The notes: a model not told the origin generated them from the sequence alone. Positions 18,904-27,996 are shown, numbered from the stretch's first letter. The stretch: DNA of 64,000 nt from an uncultured Verrucomicrobiae bacterium (GCA_937770485.1 CALJHX010000002.1:115136-179135), one strand, 5' to 3'. Numbers and translations: made by a program.

Positions 18904-19341
18904 ATGAAGTGGACAGACGGGCAGCTTTGGCGTCGTTCGGCCATAAACACGCTTTGGTGCCTAATCGGCTGCAGCATCGGAGACATGGGGGTGATCGCCG
19001 GTTTTCAGTTTGGTTCGCCGGAGGTGGCCGCGAGCCGGCCGATGCTGGTGATGGCGCTGGCCATGACGGCGGGGATCGCGACAAGCGTTTTGCTGGAGAC
19101 TGTTTTGCTGTTTAAACAGTTGGGCTTGCCCAAGGCGCTCCGCACCGCGTTGGGCATGAGTATGATAAGTATGCTGGGCATGGAGACCGCGATGAACGTG
19201 GTGGATTACTTTTTGGCCGGCGGCGCGCGGTTGACGCTTTGGGTGCTGCCGGTCATGTGGCTGGCCGGTTTTCTCGCGCCTTGGCCGTATAATTACTGGC
19301 GCTTGGCCAAGCACGGCAAGTCGTGCTGCCACGCCGAATGA
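18904..19341 (+). CDS. DUF4396-family membrane protein
   Basis: A 145-residue integral membrane protein with four predicted helices (WCLIGCSIGDMGVIAGF, MALAMTAGIATSVLLETVLL, MSMISMLGMETAMNVVDYF, LWVLPVMWLAGFLAPWP) and the C-terminal tail HGKSCCHAE. The NTLWCLIGCSIGDM block and helix arrangement match DUF4396 as I know it; the function is unknown, although Met/Cys/His-rich helices suggest metal handling. ATG at 18904 is two bases after the preceding stop. Its own stop overlaps the next gene's ATG (ATGA), implying coupled translation of three genes. A palindrome at 19300 is read as WRLAKHG. Confidence 0.72.
   Translation: MKWTDGQLWRRSAINTLWCLIGCSIGDMGVIAGFQFGSPEVAASRPMLVMALAMTAGIATSVLLETVLLFKQLGLPKALRTALGMSMISMLGMETAMNVVDYFLAGGARLTLWVLPVMWLAGFLAPWPYNYWRLAKHGKSCCHAE
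19300..19313. repeat. Iterated palindrome, 12-mer core
   Basis: CGCTTGGCCAAGCA in the DUF4396 gene (RLAKH); a degenerate copy CGCTTGACTAAGCG is at 19353, in the next gene. Confidence 0.88.
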
Positions 19342-19862
19342 CCGCACCCAAGCGCTTGACTAAGCGACACGATGTTTTTGTGAAACTGATTTCCCCAACG
19401 CTGCTCGCCGCCGCTTGGCTGGCCGGTTGTACCACCGTGCCACCTCCGCCATCGCTTGCGATTTGGGATGCTGCCGAGCTGGGTCGAGTAGAGGTTGTCC
19501 GGCGGCACTTGGTCGCCGGGACGGATGTGAACGCCCGGGGCGGCATCACCGGGTTGACCGCGCTGCACCAGGCGGCGTTTCACGGGCACACAGCAATCGC
19601 CCGGCTTCTCATCGGTGCCGGTGCCGATGTGAATTCGGCCAAACGCCTTGGGGAGACGCCGCTGCATTCGACGGTGTACTGGGGACACAGGGAGATCGCC
19701 GGGTTGCTGATCGCCAATGGGGCGTTGGTGAACGCGAAACTTGAGAACGGCCAAACCCCGCTGGACTGGGCCGTCCAGCTCGGCGCAGCGGACATGGCTG
19801 AGTTCTTCCGCGGTCAAGGCGGTAAAAGCGGGGTAAGGGCAAAAGACGGCGAGAAAAAATAA
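19338..19862 (+). CDS. Ankyrin-repeat lipoprotein
   Basis: A 174-residue protein with a lipoprotein signal whose lipobox is WLAGC (Cys about residue 32). The ATG at 19338 overlaps the previous stop. Four ankyrin repeats follow (AAELGRVEVVRRHLVAG, GLTALHQAAFHGHTAIARLL, GETPLHSTVYWGHREIAGLL, GQTPLDWAVQLGAADMAEFF) and a charged tail. Ankyrin lipoproteins usually bind other proteins at the outer or inner membrane. It is clearly a paralogue of the protein at 58380: both end GxTPLDWAV then a Phe-Leu/Phe-Arg stretch and GGK. The n-region KRLTKRHD of the signal carries a two-mismatch version of the palindrome at 19353. Confidence 0.82.
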   Translation: MTAPKRLTKRHDVFVKLISPTLLAAAWLAGCTTVPPPPSLAIWDAAELGRVEVVRRHLVAGTDVNARGGITGLTALHQAAFHGHTAIARLLIGAGADVNSAKRLGETPLHSTVYWGHREIAGLLIANGALVNAKLENGQTPLDWAVQLGAADMAEFFRGQGGKSGVRAKDGEKK

Positions 19863-20021
19863 GAAACGGATTTCACGGATTTAAAGAATGACAGCCGGAC
19901 AACGGCTCACGTGGAAACCGTTTCCGCTGCTCGGAGCTTGACAGTGAAGCAATTACTGAATGAAAATGTCCTTAGCCGCGTAACTGTGGGCGGGATTGTG
20001 ATCATTAAAAAAAAAGCAAAA

Positions 20022-20729
20022 ATGGTAAAAACTGATTTGAAGTCGAAGGCGCAGGTCTGCTGCGCGTTGGTGTTGTTTCTTCTGCTGAGTCTGCTTCCGG
20101 CAGCCAGCGTGGAAGGAAAAACTGGAGTCAAGGCCCCGGCTGGCATGGCGGCACTGCCGCTCACGCTGCCCAAGCCGATGTTTGTCGGCACGCCGCAGAA
20201 CATCAAGGGGGTGAAGCAGCTCGAGAAGCCGCTCGGCAAGCCGCGTCCGCCGATGTTTGCGCCGAAGGGTGTGAAGAACCTCGCGCTGGGCAAGAAGATC
20301 AGCGGCAGCGACGAGGAGCCGATCATGGGCGAGCTGAAAATGATCACCGACGGCGACCGGGAGGCTGCGGACGGCAGTTACGTGGAGCTTGGCCCGTTCA
20401 CGCAGCAGATCACCATCGACCTCGAGGCCGAGCACGACATTTACGCAATGGTGTTTTGGCATTACCACAAGCAGGCTAGGGTTTATTTTGATGTTATCGT
20501 GCAGGTCTCGAACGATCCGGACTTCAAAAAGTCGACCACCATTTACAACAACGACCACGACAACTCCGCTGAGCAGGGTGTCGGCAAGGACAACCATTAC
20601 GTCGAGACTTCCGAGGGACGGCTACTCGACGCGAAGGGTGTGCGCGGCCGTTATGTGCGCCTTTATAGCGGCGGCAACAACGCGAGCGACCTAAACCACT
20701 ACATCGAGGTGGAAGTGTACGGCAAATAA
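20022..20729 (+). CDS. Exported protein with discoidin-like (F5/8 type C) domain
   Basis: The ATG at 20022 gives a signal peptide (KAQVCCALVLFLLLSLLP, cleavage near ASVEG). A Pro/Lys-rich linker (residues about 35-90) precedes a domain with LALGKKISGSDEEPIMG, MITDGDREAADGSYVELG, QITIDLEAEHDIYAMVFWH and VRGRYVRLYSGGNNASDLNHYIEVEVYG. That pattern is a galactose-binding-like jelly roll that usually binds carbohydrate. An upstream in-frame start at 19911 would place charged residues before the signal and is unlikely. The probable role is carbohydrate binding at the cell surface or in the periplasm; no catalytic residue is visible. Confidence 0.78.
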   Translation: MVKTDLKSKAQVCCALVLFLLLSLLPAASVEGKTGVKAPAGMAALPLTLPKPMFVGTPQNIKGVKQLEKPLGKPRPPMFAPKGVKNLALGKKISGSDEEPIMGELKMITDGDREAADGSYVELGPFTQQITIDLEAEHDIYAMVFWHYHKQARVYFDVIVQVSNDPDFKKSTTIYNNDHDNSAEQGVGKDNHYVETSEGRLLDAKGVRGRYVRLYSGGNNASDLNHYIEVEVYGK

Positions 20730-20838
20730 GCCGTTCGCGTTCCCATCGTTTCAAATCGGCTACCGTGCGGTGTCCCCTGTAACGCCCGGCGAATAGCCTG
20801 TGTGGGGTCGCGGGGTTGGTGTGCGTTCAGTCAATCCA

Positions 20839-22446
20839 ATGAGTCGCCCCATTTTCATACTGCTCATCCTGCTCATCACGGCGGCGGCGGCGGCGTTTCG
20901 TCTGCCGGATTTGGCGGAGCGTCCCATGCACGGCGACGAGGCGGTCAACGCGGTCAAACTCGGCGAAACGATCGAGGGGAGGGGCTACGAGTACGATCCG
21001 CATGAGTACCATGGCCCGACACTCAACTACCTGACACTCATCCCGGCTTGGCTTGGTGGCGTCGGGAGTTTTGTCGAGTTGCGGGAAGCGATCCTCCGGG
21101 TTGTGCCGGTCGTCTTTGGGACGCTGCTTGTTTTGTTGTTGCTGCCGCTCGGGGATGGCTTGGGGCGGGTGGCGGCGGTCTTTGCCGCGCTGTTCATGGC
21201 CGTGTCGCCGGCCATGGTTTTTTACAGCCGCTACTTTATCCACGAGATGCTGTTGGTCTGCTTCACCGCCGGCGCAATCGTCTGCGGCTACCGCTACCTG
21301 AAACGCCCTGGTATGTTATGGGCCTTGCTAGCGGGGTTGTGTCTTGGGTTGATGCACGCCACCAAGGAAACGTTCATTATCGCGATTGGCTCGATGGGCG
21401 GCGCGGTGTTGGTCATGCTGTATGCCCGGTGGCGGGTTGGGCAGTGGGTCAACGACATTAAACGAGTGAGGCCGGTGCATTGCGCTGTCATGCTTCTGGC
21501 GGCGGCGGCGATATCGGTGACGTTCTTTTCGTCGTTTTTCAGCAACGCAAAAGGAGTGGCGGATTCTGTCCTCACCTATTCGACGTACCTTGACCGCGCG
21601 GGCCAAACAGGTGTGCATGAGCATCCGTGGCATTACTATCTTGGGTTGCTGGGCCATTACCAATTCGCCGATGGGCCGGTTTTCAGTGAGTTGCTAATTC
21701 TCCTGCTGGCATTGGTCGGGTTGGGGTTTGTGGTTAGGGGATCTGTAGGGGGAGCCAATGCCGGGTTGCTTCGTTTTATCGCTCTTTATACGGTTTTGAT
21801 GACCGTCATTTACTCGTTGATCCCTTACAAGACGCCGTGGTGCCTGTTGAGTTTTTATCACGGGATCATCTTGCTCGCCGGGGTGGGGGTTGCCCATCTG
21901 TTCCGGTTTAAATCGATTGTTTTCCGGTTCGCGCTTGGCGGACTGTTGCTTGTTGGCACTTGGCATTTGGCTTGGCAATCCGATGCCGCCAACAATGAAT
22001 ATAACGCCGACAGTCGCAATCCCTACGTGTACGCCCACACCGGGTCGGACATTTTCGATATTGCCGATCGCGTCAAGGAGATGGCGGAGGCTCATGGGGA
22101 TGGACGGGACACTCCGATTCAAATCTTTTGTCCAAACGATGACTATTGGCCGTTGCCGTGGTATCTGCGCGGCTATCTGGTGGAGTACACCAATACGGTG
22201 GCGGATGAGACCAGATCCGCCCCGATTATTTTGATACAGCCGCTCTTCGAGGAGGCTCTCATGAGGAAGTTGTTCGAGTTGCCACCGCCCGGGCAGAAGG
22301 AACTCTACATGCACCTGTTTGACGAAAACGGCAGGGAGATCAAAATGGAATTGCGCCCGGAGGTGGAGATTCGTGGATTTGTGTCCAAGTCCCTCTGGGA
22401 TCGCCATGAGCGTGCCAAGGCGGAGGAGAAGCCGGCTGACAAGTGA
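20839..22446 (+). CDS. GT39-like membrane glycosyltransferase (TIGR03663/Agl23-type)
   Basis: A 535-residue polytopic protein from ATG 20839 (MSRPIFILLILLITAAAA). The first periplasmic loop contains ERPMHGDEAVNAVKL and PHEYHGPTLNYLTL, the acidic pair and His expected for the GT-C fold that uses a polyprenyl-phosphate sugar donor. About ten helices follow, then a C-terminal soluble domain (IQIFCPNDDYWPLPWYLRGY). This matches the family called flippase activity-associated protein in archaea and bacteria. It is the first gene of a tandem run, 16 bases before apbE, so it probably shares its transcript although its glycan role differs from the redox genes. Confidence 0.8.
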   Translation: MSRPIFILLILLITAAAAAFRLPDLAERPMHGDEAVNAVKLGETIEGRGYEYDPHEYHGPTLNYLTLIPAWLGGVGSFVELREAILRVVPVVFGTLLVLLLLPLGDGLGRVAAVFAALFMAVSPAMVFYSRYFIHEMLLVCFTAGAIVCGYRYLKRPGMLWALLAGLCLGLMHATKETFIIAIGSMGGAVLVMLYARWRVGQWVNDIKRVRPVHCAVMLLAAAAISVTFFSSFFSNAKGVADSVLTYSTYLDRAGQTGVHEHPWHYYLGLLGHYQFADGPVFSELLILLLALVGLGFVVRGSVGGANAGLLRFIALYTVLMTVIYSLIPYKTPWCLLSFYHGIILLAGVGVAHLFRFKSIVFRFALGGLLLVGTWHLAWQSDAANNEYNADSRNPYVYAHTGSDIFDIADRVKEMAEAHGDGRDTPIQIFCPNDDYWPLPWYLRGYLVEYTNTVADETRSAPIILIQPLFEEALMRKLFELPPPGQKELYMHLFDENGREIKMELRPEVEIRGFVSKSLWDRHERAKAEEKPADK

Positions 22447-22462
22447 GGGTGTTTGAAGAATC

Positions 22463-23446
22463 ATGAAACCACAGGGTGATCGGGTTGTTGATGTGGGAGC
22501 GCGTTCCATCGCGGACGCCCATCACTTCCTACATGAGGCGATGGCCACGGTGTTTGAGTTATACATTGTGGAGGAGGACGGGGACTACGCCCGGCAGGGG
22601 GCACAGGCGGCCTTTGCGGAGGTCGACCGACTCGAGTTGGAGATGAGCAGGTTCCTTTCCAATAGTGATATTTCACGGCTGAACGCCGCCGAACTCGGTC
22701 AATCGGTGGCGTTGGGGATGGATTCTTTCGACTGTCTGTGCCGGGCGAAGGAGATGTTTGGCAAAACCGGCGGTGCGTTTGATATCAGTATAGGTGCGCT
22801 GTATGACTGTTGGCTTCATGAGGATCGCACTTTGCGACAGCCTAGCCCGACGGAAATCCAGCATGCTCATGCGCTGACAGGATTGAATCATCTGGAATTG
22901 GATGAGGAGGGTTTTTGTGCCGAGGTGCTGACGGAAGGGTTGCAGTTCGACTTGGGGGGCATTGGCAAGGGTTACGCAGCGGAGAAAGTCGCGGAAATTC
23001 TTCGCGAATGGAGTCTTGGCCAAGCCCTGGTGCTGGCCGGAGCCAGTTCGGTTCTCAGCGTTTCTGTTCCTGAAGGCATGAGCGGTTGGCCGATGAAGCT
23101 GCGAAATCCAGAAAACCCAAACGAAGTTTTAGCGCGGTTCGAGCTAAAGGAGGGCGCAGTCAGCGGTTCTGGCAGGCAGAAAGGTCAACACATTATTGAT
23201 CCTCGATCAGTCGATGTCGGGGCAGTTAAGGGCCGTTTGGCGGCTTGGTCCGTTGCTCCGGACGCTATCGCGGCGGATGCCTCATCCACGGCGTTCATGA
23301 TGCTCTCGGATGAAGAAATCAATGGATATTGCTTGGCGAATGCCAAAACTGCAGCGATAATCATGCCTCACGAGGACAGCGTAGGATTCTCCAACCAAAC
23401 CGTTAAGTGCTTTGGCGAATTGGAGGAGATAGAGTTGGAAGTTTGA
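22463..23446 (+). CDS. apbE: FAD:protein FMN transferase (ApbE family)
   Basis: A 327-residue ApbE: HEAMATVFELYIVEED at the N-terminus, DISIGALYDCW, the signature LDLGG-type block FDLGGIGKGYAAEK, GQHIIDPRS and the Mg/flavin-binding ADASSTAFMML. The enzyme attaches FMN covalently to a Thr in a (D/S)GA(T/S)-type motif of FMN-binding proteins such as RnfG, NqrC or flavoprotein subunits of extracellular electron transfer. No signal peptide is visible, so it may act in the cytoplasm or be anchored weakly. It is between the glycosyltransferase (16 bases) and the oxidoreductase (60 bases) and upstream of a heptaheme cytochrome. No FMN-acceptor protein is encoded in the window. Confidence 0.9.
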   Translation: MKPQGDRVVDVGARSIADAHHFLHEAMATVFELYIVEEDGDYARQGAQAAFAEVDRLELEMSRFLSNSDISRLNAAELGQSVALGMDSFDCLCRAKEMFGKTGGAFDISIGALYDCWLHEDRTLRQPSPTEIQHAHALTGLNHLELDEEGFCAEVLTEGLQFDLGGIGKGYAAEKVAEILREWSLGQALVLAGASSVLSVSVPEGMSGWPMKLRNPENPNEVLARFELKEGAVSGSGRQKGQHIIDPRSVDVGAVKGRLAAWSVAPDAIAADASSTAFMMLSDEEINGYCLANAKTAAIIMPHEDSVGFSNQTVKCFGELEEIELEV

Positions 23447-23506
23447 GATATAGATGCTAGATTGAAGGAGTTAGAGTTGGAAGCTTAAATACTTTTCTTT
23501 AAACAA

Positions 23507-24871
23507 ATGAATAATCAAATTGATCGAAGGAACTTCATTAGCTCATCAGCTGCGGCTGGTGCCGGACTGATGATCGCGAACAGCGCGCTTGGCCAAGCTG
23601 GCGGCAAAAAGGACATAAACATCGCGTTGCTGGGTGCCGGCGCCCAGGGGCAGGTGCTCATGAACGCTATCTTAAAGCTCGGTAAAAATTCGGGTATTAA
23701 ATTTCGTGCAGTTTGCGACATCTGGGAAAAGGGCAATCTTCGCCGTGTTTCCCGTACCCTTAAAGCCTACGGCAGGCTCGGCCATAAGGGAACGGCTTAT
23801 GTCGATTATCAGGAGATGCTTGAGAAGGAGAAGGATCTGGATGCGGTGTTGGTCGCCACTCCGGATTTTTGGCATGGAGAGCACACCATCGCCTGCTTTG
23901 AAAAAGGCCTTCATGTCTACTGCGAAAAGGAAATGTCGAACAGTCTGGAGTCAGCGAAGAACATGGTTCTGGCTGGGCGCAAGGCTGGTAAGTTACTTCA
24001 GATTGGCCATCAACGCCGAAGCAATCCACGCTACATTTATTGCAATGACAATATCATCAAGGAAGCAAACTTGCTGAACCGGATTACGAACATCTCCGGT
24101 CAGTGGCATCGTAGCCGAGCGGGATGTGTTGACCTAGGTTGGCCGGAGGGCACAGATATCCCAAAGGAAACTCTCAAGAAATTTGGCTTCGACAATATGT
24201 CCCAGTTCCGGAATTGGCGATGGTACAAGGGTCTGGGCGGCGGTCCCATTGTCGATCTTGGATCGCATCAAATCGATGTTTACAGCTGGTTCCTTGACAA
24301 TGCTAAACCGAGTTCGGTCATGGCGAGCGGCGGTGTGGATTACTGGAAAGATCATGAGTGGTACGACAACGCTATTGCCATCTTTGAGTTCCCAACAAAG
24401 AAGGGGCTTGTCCGCGCCTCTTATGAGACGCTCACCACGAACAGCAGTAACGGATACTACGAATTGTTCATGGGTGATGAGGGAACACTGCTGATTTCAG
24501 AATCCGCCGGACGGGGAGAGATATACCGTGAAAGTTGGGTGGAAGAAGCCAAGTGGGATCCCTGGGTACAAAAGGGAATGATTGATTTGGAGAAGGCCAG
24601 TGCCAAGGCAGAGGTAAAGGCGGGTGACGATGAGGTGGATGTGCGTGAGTCTGCTACTCCAGCCTTGTATCGAATGCCGAAGTCGACTGAGATGAAAGTT
24701 CCGTATCATCAACCCCACTTGGTCAACTTCTTTGAGTCGGTTCGGGGCAACCAGACACTGAACTGTCCGGGCGAGATCGGCTACGAGACTGCGGTCATGG
24801 TTCTCAAGGTGAATGAAGCCATTGCAGCCGCTCGAAAGATCGAGTTGAAGCCGGAAGACTTCGAGGTCTGA
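23507..24871 (+). CDS. Gfo/Idh/MocA-family oxidoreductase, exported
   Basis: A 454-residue protein with Tat-like signal (DRRNFISSSAAAGAGLMI). The Rossmann motif is IALLGAGAQGQV and the catalytic Lys motif is YCEKEMSNS: EKE replaces EKP, but the Lys remains. The C-terminal domain has WRWYKGLGGGPIVDLGSHQIDVYSWFL with the active-site Asp/His. Within the signal region, SALGQAGG is written by the 12-mer palindrome (23587). This subfamily of about 450 residues is typical of PVC bacteria and presumably oxidises periplasmic sugars, possibly at C3, with the cofactor bound before export through Tat. It sits between apbE and the heptaheme cytochrome, which makes the latter a possible electron acceptor (inference). 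Confidence 0.9.
   Translation: MNNQIDRRNFISSSAAAGAGLMIANSALGQAGGKKDINIALLGAGAQGQVLMNAILKLGKNSGIKFRAVCDIWEKGNLRRVSRTLKAYGRLGHKGTAYVDYQEMLEKEKDLDAVLVATPDFWHGEHTIACFEKGLHVYCEKEMSNSLESAKNMVLAGRKAGKLLQIGHQRRSNPRYIYCNDNIIKEANLLNRITNISGQWHRSRAGCVDLGWPEGTDIPKETLKKFGFDNMSQFRNWRWYKGLGGGPIVDLGSHQIDVYSWFLDNAKPSSVMASGGVDYWKDHEWYDNAIAIFEFPTKKGLVRASYETLTTNSSNGYYELFMGDEGTLLISESAGRGEIYRESWVEEAKWDPWVQKGMIDLEKASAKAEVKAGDDEVDVRESATPALYRMPKSTEMKVPYHQPHLVNFFESVRGNQTLNCPGEIGYETAVMVLKVNEAIAAARKIELKPEDFEV
23586..23599. repeat. Iterated palindrome, 12-mer core
   Basis: CGCTTGGCCAAGCT in the signal-peptide region of the oxidoreductase gene (ALGQA). Confidence 0.88.
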
Positions 24872-24900
24872 TAGGTATTTTTTTACTCGATATCATTTAG

Positions 24901-26877
24901 ATGATTCAAGTCATCCGGACATTACTGCCGTTGGTACTTTTGTTCGGTGGATTTGTCGTTGGCCAATCTGCGGAAAAGGACAAAGGGCTCGGGGATGGTC
25001 ATGATGGCAACCGCGCTTCCATCACCCACCTCATCGATCTCTATGATGATAGAGGAAAGCAGATCAAGTCGGCTGATGCTCAACCAAGACCCGTATCCAT
25101 GCGTAACACCTGTGGCAAGTGTCACGATTATGATACCATGGCCGCTGGGTGGCATTTCCACTCCGGGAGCACCAACGTTCTGAGCGGACGTGTTGGTGAG
25201 CCTTGGGTATTGACTGATAATCGCATCCGAGCGCAAATTCCCATATCCGACCGAGACTGGAAGGGAACTTACAAACCGGAGGATGTCGACTTAAACGCTT
25301 GGAAATTTCTCAAAAAGTTTAGTAGCCATTTCCCGGGAGGAAGCTACGGTGAGATGGCACCTTCGGAAGATGAGGTGGGTGATGGGGATGAGGAGGAAGT
25401 CGATACATCGGAGCTTTTTCGTTGGGAGATTTCCGGTAAGTACGAAATAAACTGTCTTGCCTGCCATCACGCTGATCGCAAACAAAACCAGAGCGATGCC
25501 GCTTTGCAGGCAGCGAAAGAGAACTACCGGTGGGCTACGACGGTTGGCAGCGGGTTGGCTTCAGTGAAAGGCACAGCATCTGAATTGGAAGATTTTTACG
25601 ATCCGGAATTTGACGGGCATAAAATCATCACAAGCTACGACAAGAGCCGTTTTGATTCCAATAACAAGGTCTTTCTGGATATCGTTCGCAAACCGCCATC
25701 CAACCGCTGTTACTTTTGCCACTCCACGCAGGATTTGCAAACCCCCGGGAAGGATGAGTGGATACATAACGAGGACATCCATATGGCATCTGGGATGAGT
25801 TGCTCCGATTGCCATCGTAACGGCGCCGATCACATGATCAGCCGAGGCGACATTGATCCGTCAAAGAATCCCCACGGCTCGGATGATTACCTGAAGGCTT
25901 TCGATCTAAAAAAAGTTGCCTCCTTTTCTTGCCAGGGCTGTCACATGGGTAACCCCGGAGCCGATGACCGTGGGGACCGGATGGGCGGTCACCTCGGAGC
26001 ACCGGTCCCGGAACACAAGGGCATACCGCCTGTTCACTTTGAGAAACTTTCCTGTACTGCCTGCCACTCTGGTCGTTTGCCCACTGAGAACACTGCTCGT
26101 GTTCGCACCGCCCGGATGCACAAGCTTGGGCGGCACGGACCGCATGGTAGGATCAGTCCACAGCTTCCACACGTGGTAACTCCGGTTTTTGCGCGTATGG
26201 CAAATGGCAAGATTGGGCCGCACAACATGATTTGGCCTTCGTTTTGGGGCACCCAAGCCAACGGTGTCGTCAAGCCGCTTGCGCCGGACTTGGTGCGTGA
26301 AATTGCCCCGGATGAATTGGGAATGGAAATAGCTGAACCGGAGCGTGTCAACGACTGGATAGAGTTGACCGAAAAGCAGATCGGCAACGTTCTCAATTTG
26401 ATTGGTAAATATGAATGGGAACTGGAGGAGGGGGAGACTGAGCCAAAACCGGTCTACGTGGCTGGTGGCCGACTGTACAGCCTAAGCAACGGATTTGTCA
26501 TATCGACTAATCACGATGCGGCGGAACCGTACAAATGGCCGATCGCACATGATGTACGGCCCGCCGCTCAGTCGCTTGGCTCAAACGGGCGTTGTGCCGA
26601 CTGCCACGACAAGAATTCCCCGTTCATCTTCGGCCAAGTCGAGGTAGATACTCCAATCAAGCCAGCCGAGAAACAGACTGTAGCCATGACCGAGTTTGGG
26701 GAACTGGATCGAAGCTATTTCGAGATGTTCGCCTTTACGTTCCTGTTTCGCCCCTGGCTGAAAGCGGTTGTGATCATCTCCTGCGTTTTGCTGGGCATGG
26801 TGCTGCTTCTCTTTGCCCTTAAAGGCCTGGACGTTGTTGTCAGGGCGGCTGGAAAAAAAGCAAGTGATGAGTCGTGA
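24901..26877 (+). CDS. Seven-heme c-type cytochrome, membrane-anchored
   Basis: A 658-residue protein with an N-terminal signal (LLPLVLLFGGFVVGQS). Seven CxxCH motifs lie at about residues 71 (CGKCH), 185 (CLACH), 270 (CYFCH), 301 (CSDCH), 344 (CQGCH), 385 (CTACH) and 565 (CADCH). A single C-terminal helix (about 616-640, LKAVVIISCVLLGMVLLLF) with a short basic tail anchors it, leaving the heme domain in the periplasm. The heme spacing is irregular and the arrangement resembles multiheme reductase-type cytochromes, but I cannot name a subfamily. It is 29 bases after the oxidoreductase gene and 43 before the membrane protein, so it is probably the electron relay of this operon. Many extra His residues could be distal ligands. 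Confidence 0.85.
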   Translation: MIQVIRTLLPLVLLFGGFVVGQSAEKDKGLGDGHDGNRASITHLIDLYDDRGKQIKSADAQPRPVSMRNTCGKCHDYDTMAAGWHFHSGSTNVLSGRVGEPWVLTDNRIRAQIPISDRDWKGTYKPEDVDLNAWKFLKKFSSHFPGGSYGEMAPSEDEVGDGDEEEVDTSELFRWEISGKYEINCLACHHADRKQNQSDAALQAAKENYRWATTVGSGLASVKGTASELEDFYDPEFDGHKIITSYDKSRFDSNNKVFLDIVRKPPSNRCYFCHSTQDLQTPGKDEWIHNEDIHMASGMSCSDCHRNGADHMISRGDIDPSKNPHGSDDYLKAFDLKKVASFSCQGCHMGNPGADDRGDRMGGHLGAPVPEHKGIPPVHFEKLSCTACHSGRLPTENTARVRTARMHKLGRHGPHGRISPQLPHVVTPVFARMANGKIGPHNMIWPSFWGTQANGVVKPLAPDLVREIAPDELGMEIAEPERVNDWIELTEKQIGNVLNLIGKYEWELEEGETEPKPVYVAGGRLYSLSNGFVISTNHDAAEPYKWPIAHDVRPAAQSLGSNGRCADCHDKNSPFIFGQVEVDTPIKPAEKQTVAMTEFGELDRSYFEMFAFTFLFRPWLKAVVIISCVLLGMVLLLFALKGLDVVVRAAGKKASDES

Positions 26878-26920
26878 ACCCCGTGTCGCGACTGAAAATG
26901 GATGACGGGCAACTGAAGTA

Positions 26921-27553
26921 ATGTTCTCGACGATTTCATGGGTGAGTTTGGTCCTCGTGCTTGCGGGGATTGTGATACATTGGTTTGTGTCACCCAGCCC
27001 CCGCTTGACCAAGCGGGAAGCGTCGGAAGCTGGCGGAGGCCGTCCCTGGTCGGGTTGCTGCGGCGGCAAACTATCCACCTTGGCCTGCGTGGTGGCCCTG
27101 GGCAGTCTGGCCATTCTATTTGTCACCGGCTTCGGCGGTCTACTGCTGCTTGACGAGCAAATCCACGGCTACACCCTTATGATGCACGTTGGGCTTGCTC
27201 CGGTGTTCGTCATCAGTGCGGGGGTGGTTGTGATCGCGTGGGGTCACCGATGTCGCCTGAACGAGTCCGACCGGATTAGGTTGGCCAGCCTGTTGTGCCT
27301 AAAAAAACCAGAAACAACTGACACGCCGAACCTGGGCTGGAAACTGACCTTCTGGCTGGGGTTGGCCCTTGTGGTGCCGGTCAGTCTCTCGATGGTGCTG
27401 AGCATGTTTCCGATCTTTGGCACCCACGGCCAGGAGACACTGCTCTGCATACACCAATACACCAGCCTCGCGCTGACACTCGTGGCCATGATTCACGTGC
27501 ACCTCGTCATTCGCCGCAAAGCATCGTCGGTTCCGCCCCCCCCTAAGAAATAA
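26921..27553 (+). CDS. Polytopic membrane protein, probable cytochrome b-like subunit
   Basis: A 210-residue membrane protein with about four to five helices: SWVSLVLVLAGIVIHWF, TLACVVALGSLAILFVTGF, MMHVGLAPVFVISAGVVVIAW, LTFWLGLALVVPVSLSMVL and HQYTSLALTLVAMIHVHLV. His residues at helix ends (HWF, MMHVG, IHQY, IHVH) fit bis-His heme b ligation, as in cytochrome b561/DUF4405-type quinol oxidising subunits. A Cys pair (GCCGG) lies in the first loop. As it follows the heptaheme gene by 43 bases, the pair could pass quinol electrons to the periplasm or the reverse. Heme binding is inferred, not shown. PRLTKREA carries the one-base variant CGCTTGACCAAGCG of the palindrome at 27002. Confidence 0.68.
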   Translation: MFSTISWVSLVLVLAGIVIHWFVSPSPRLTKREASEAGGGRPWSGCCGGKLSTLACVVALGSLAILFVTGFGGLLLLDEQIHGYTLMMHVGLAPVFVISAGVVVIAWGHRCRLNESDRIRLASLLCLKKPETTDTPNLGWKLTFWLGLALVVPVSLSMVLSMFPIFGTHGQETLLCIHQYTSLALTLVAMIHVHLVIRRKASSVPPPPKK

Positions 27554-27996
27554 TGATCTCGGAACGTTCAGTATCAAAGATGTGTTTGGCGTATCTTGGA
27601 CTGTACTAAAGGAGAACTTTTGGCTCTCGATAGGAATTTATCTTGTTGCTGTTTTTTTGCTTGGTGCTTCCGTCCCTTGTAAACCGAACAAGAGTTTAAA
27701 TCGTATCCGCCTTTGGAGGGAGCCAAGTTTCCTCTAGGATTCCACCATTCACCGGGCGTTGCCAACTCCTAGTCAGCCAAGCGAGATGGTTAAGCGAGAT
27801 GGATTCTTTGGAAGGTTTATTTGAGGGGAACTGAGTCTTCAGCTAGTGCAACCTCTACCAGAAAGACGGCTGCGATTTTTGTCAGTAGTAAGTATTTCAT
27901 AAATCAAAGCTTGGCCAAGTGCACAAGAAACAATCCTGTTCTTGTTTAAGCAAAAAATATCGCCAACCACCCGGCAGTGTTCGATAATTTCCCGAC
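27554..27996. other. Intergenic region without convincing gene
   Basis: About 440 bases between the cytochrome b-like gene and the DUF1592 gene. A 63-codon frame on the minus strand (27574-27765) has no recognisable composition or signal and is rejected. The region holds a direct repeat AAGCGAGATGG (twice, near 27783 and 27795) and a palindrome copy GCTTGGCCAAGT at 27909-27920. It probably contains the promoter of the DUF1592 gene. It is AT-richer than the neighbouring genes. Confidence 0.5.
27909..27920. repeat. Iterated palindrome, 10-mer core
   Basis: GCTTGGCCAAGT in the intergenic region before the DUF1592 gene. Confidence 0.7.

Noticed and set aside
27574..27765. 63-codon minus-strand frame in the intergenic region
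   Set aside because: No ribosome-binding site, no hydrophobic or domain pattern, and random composition.
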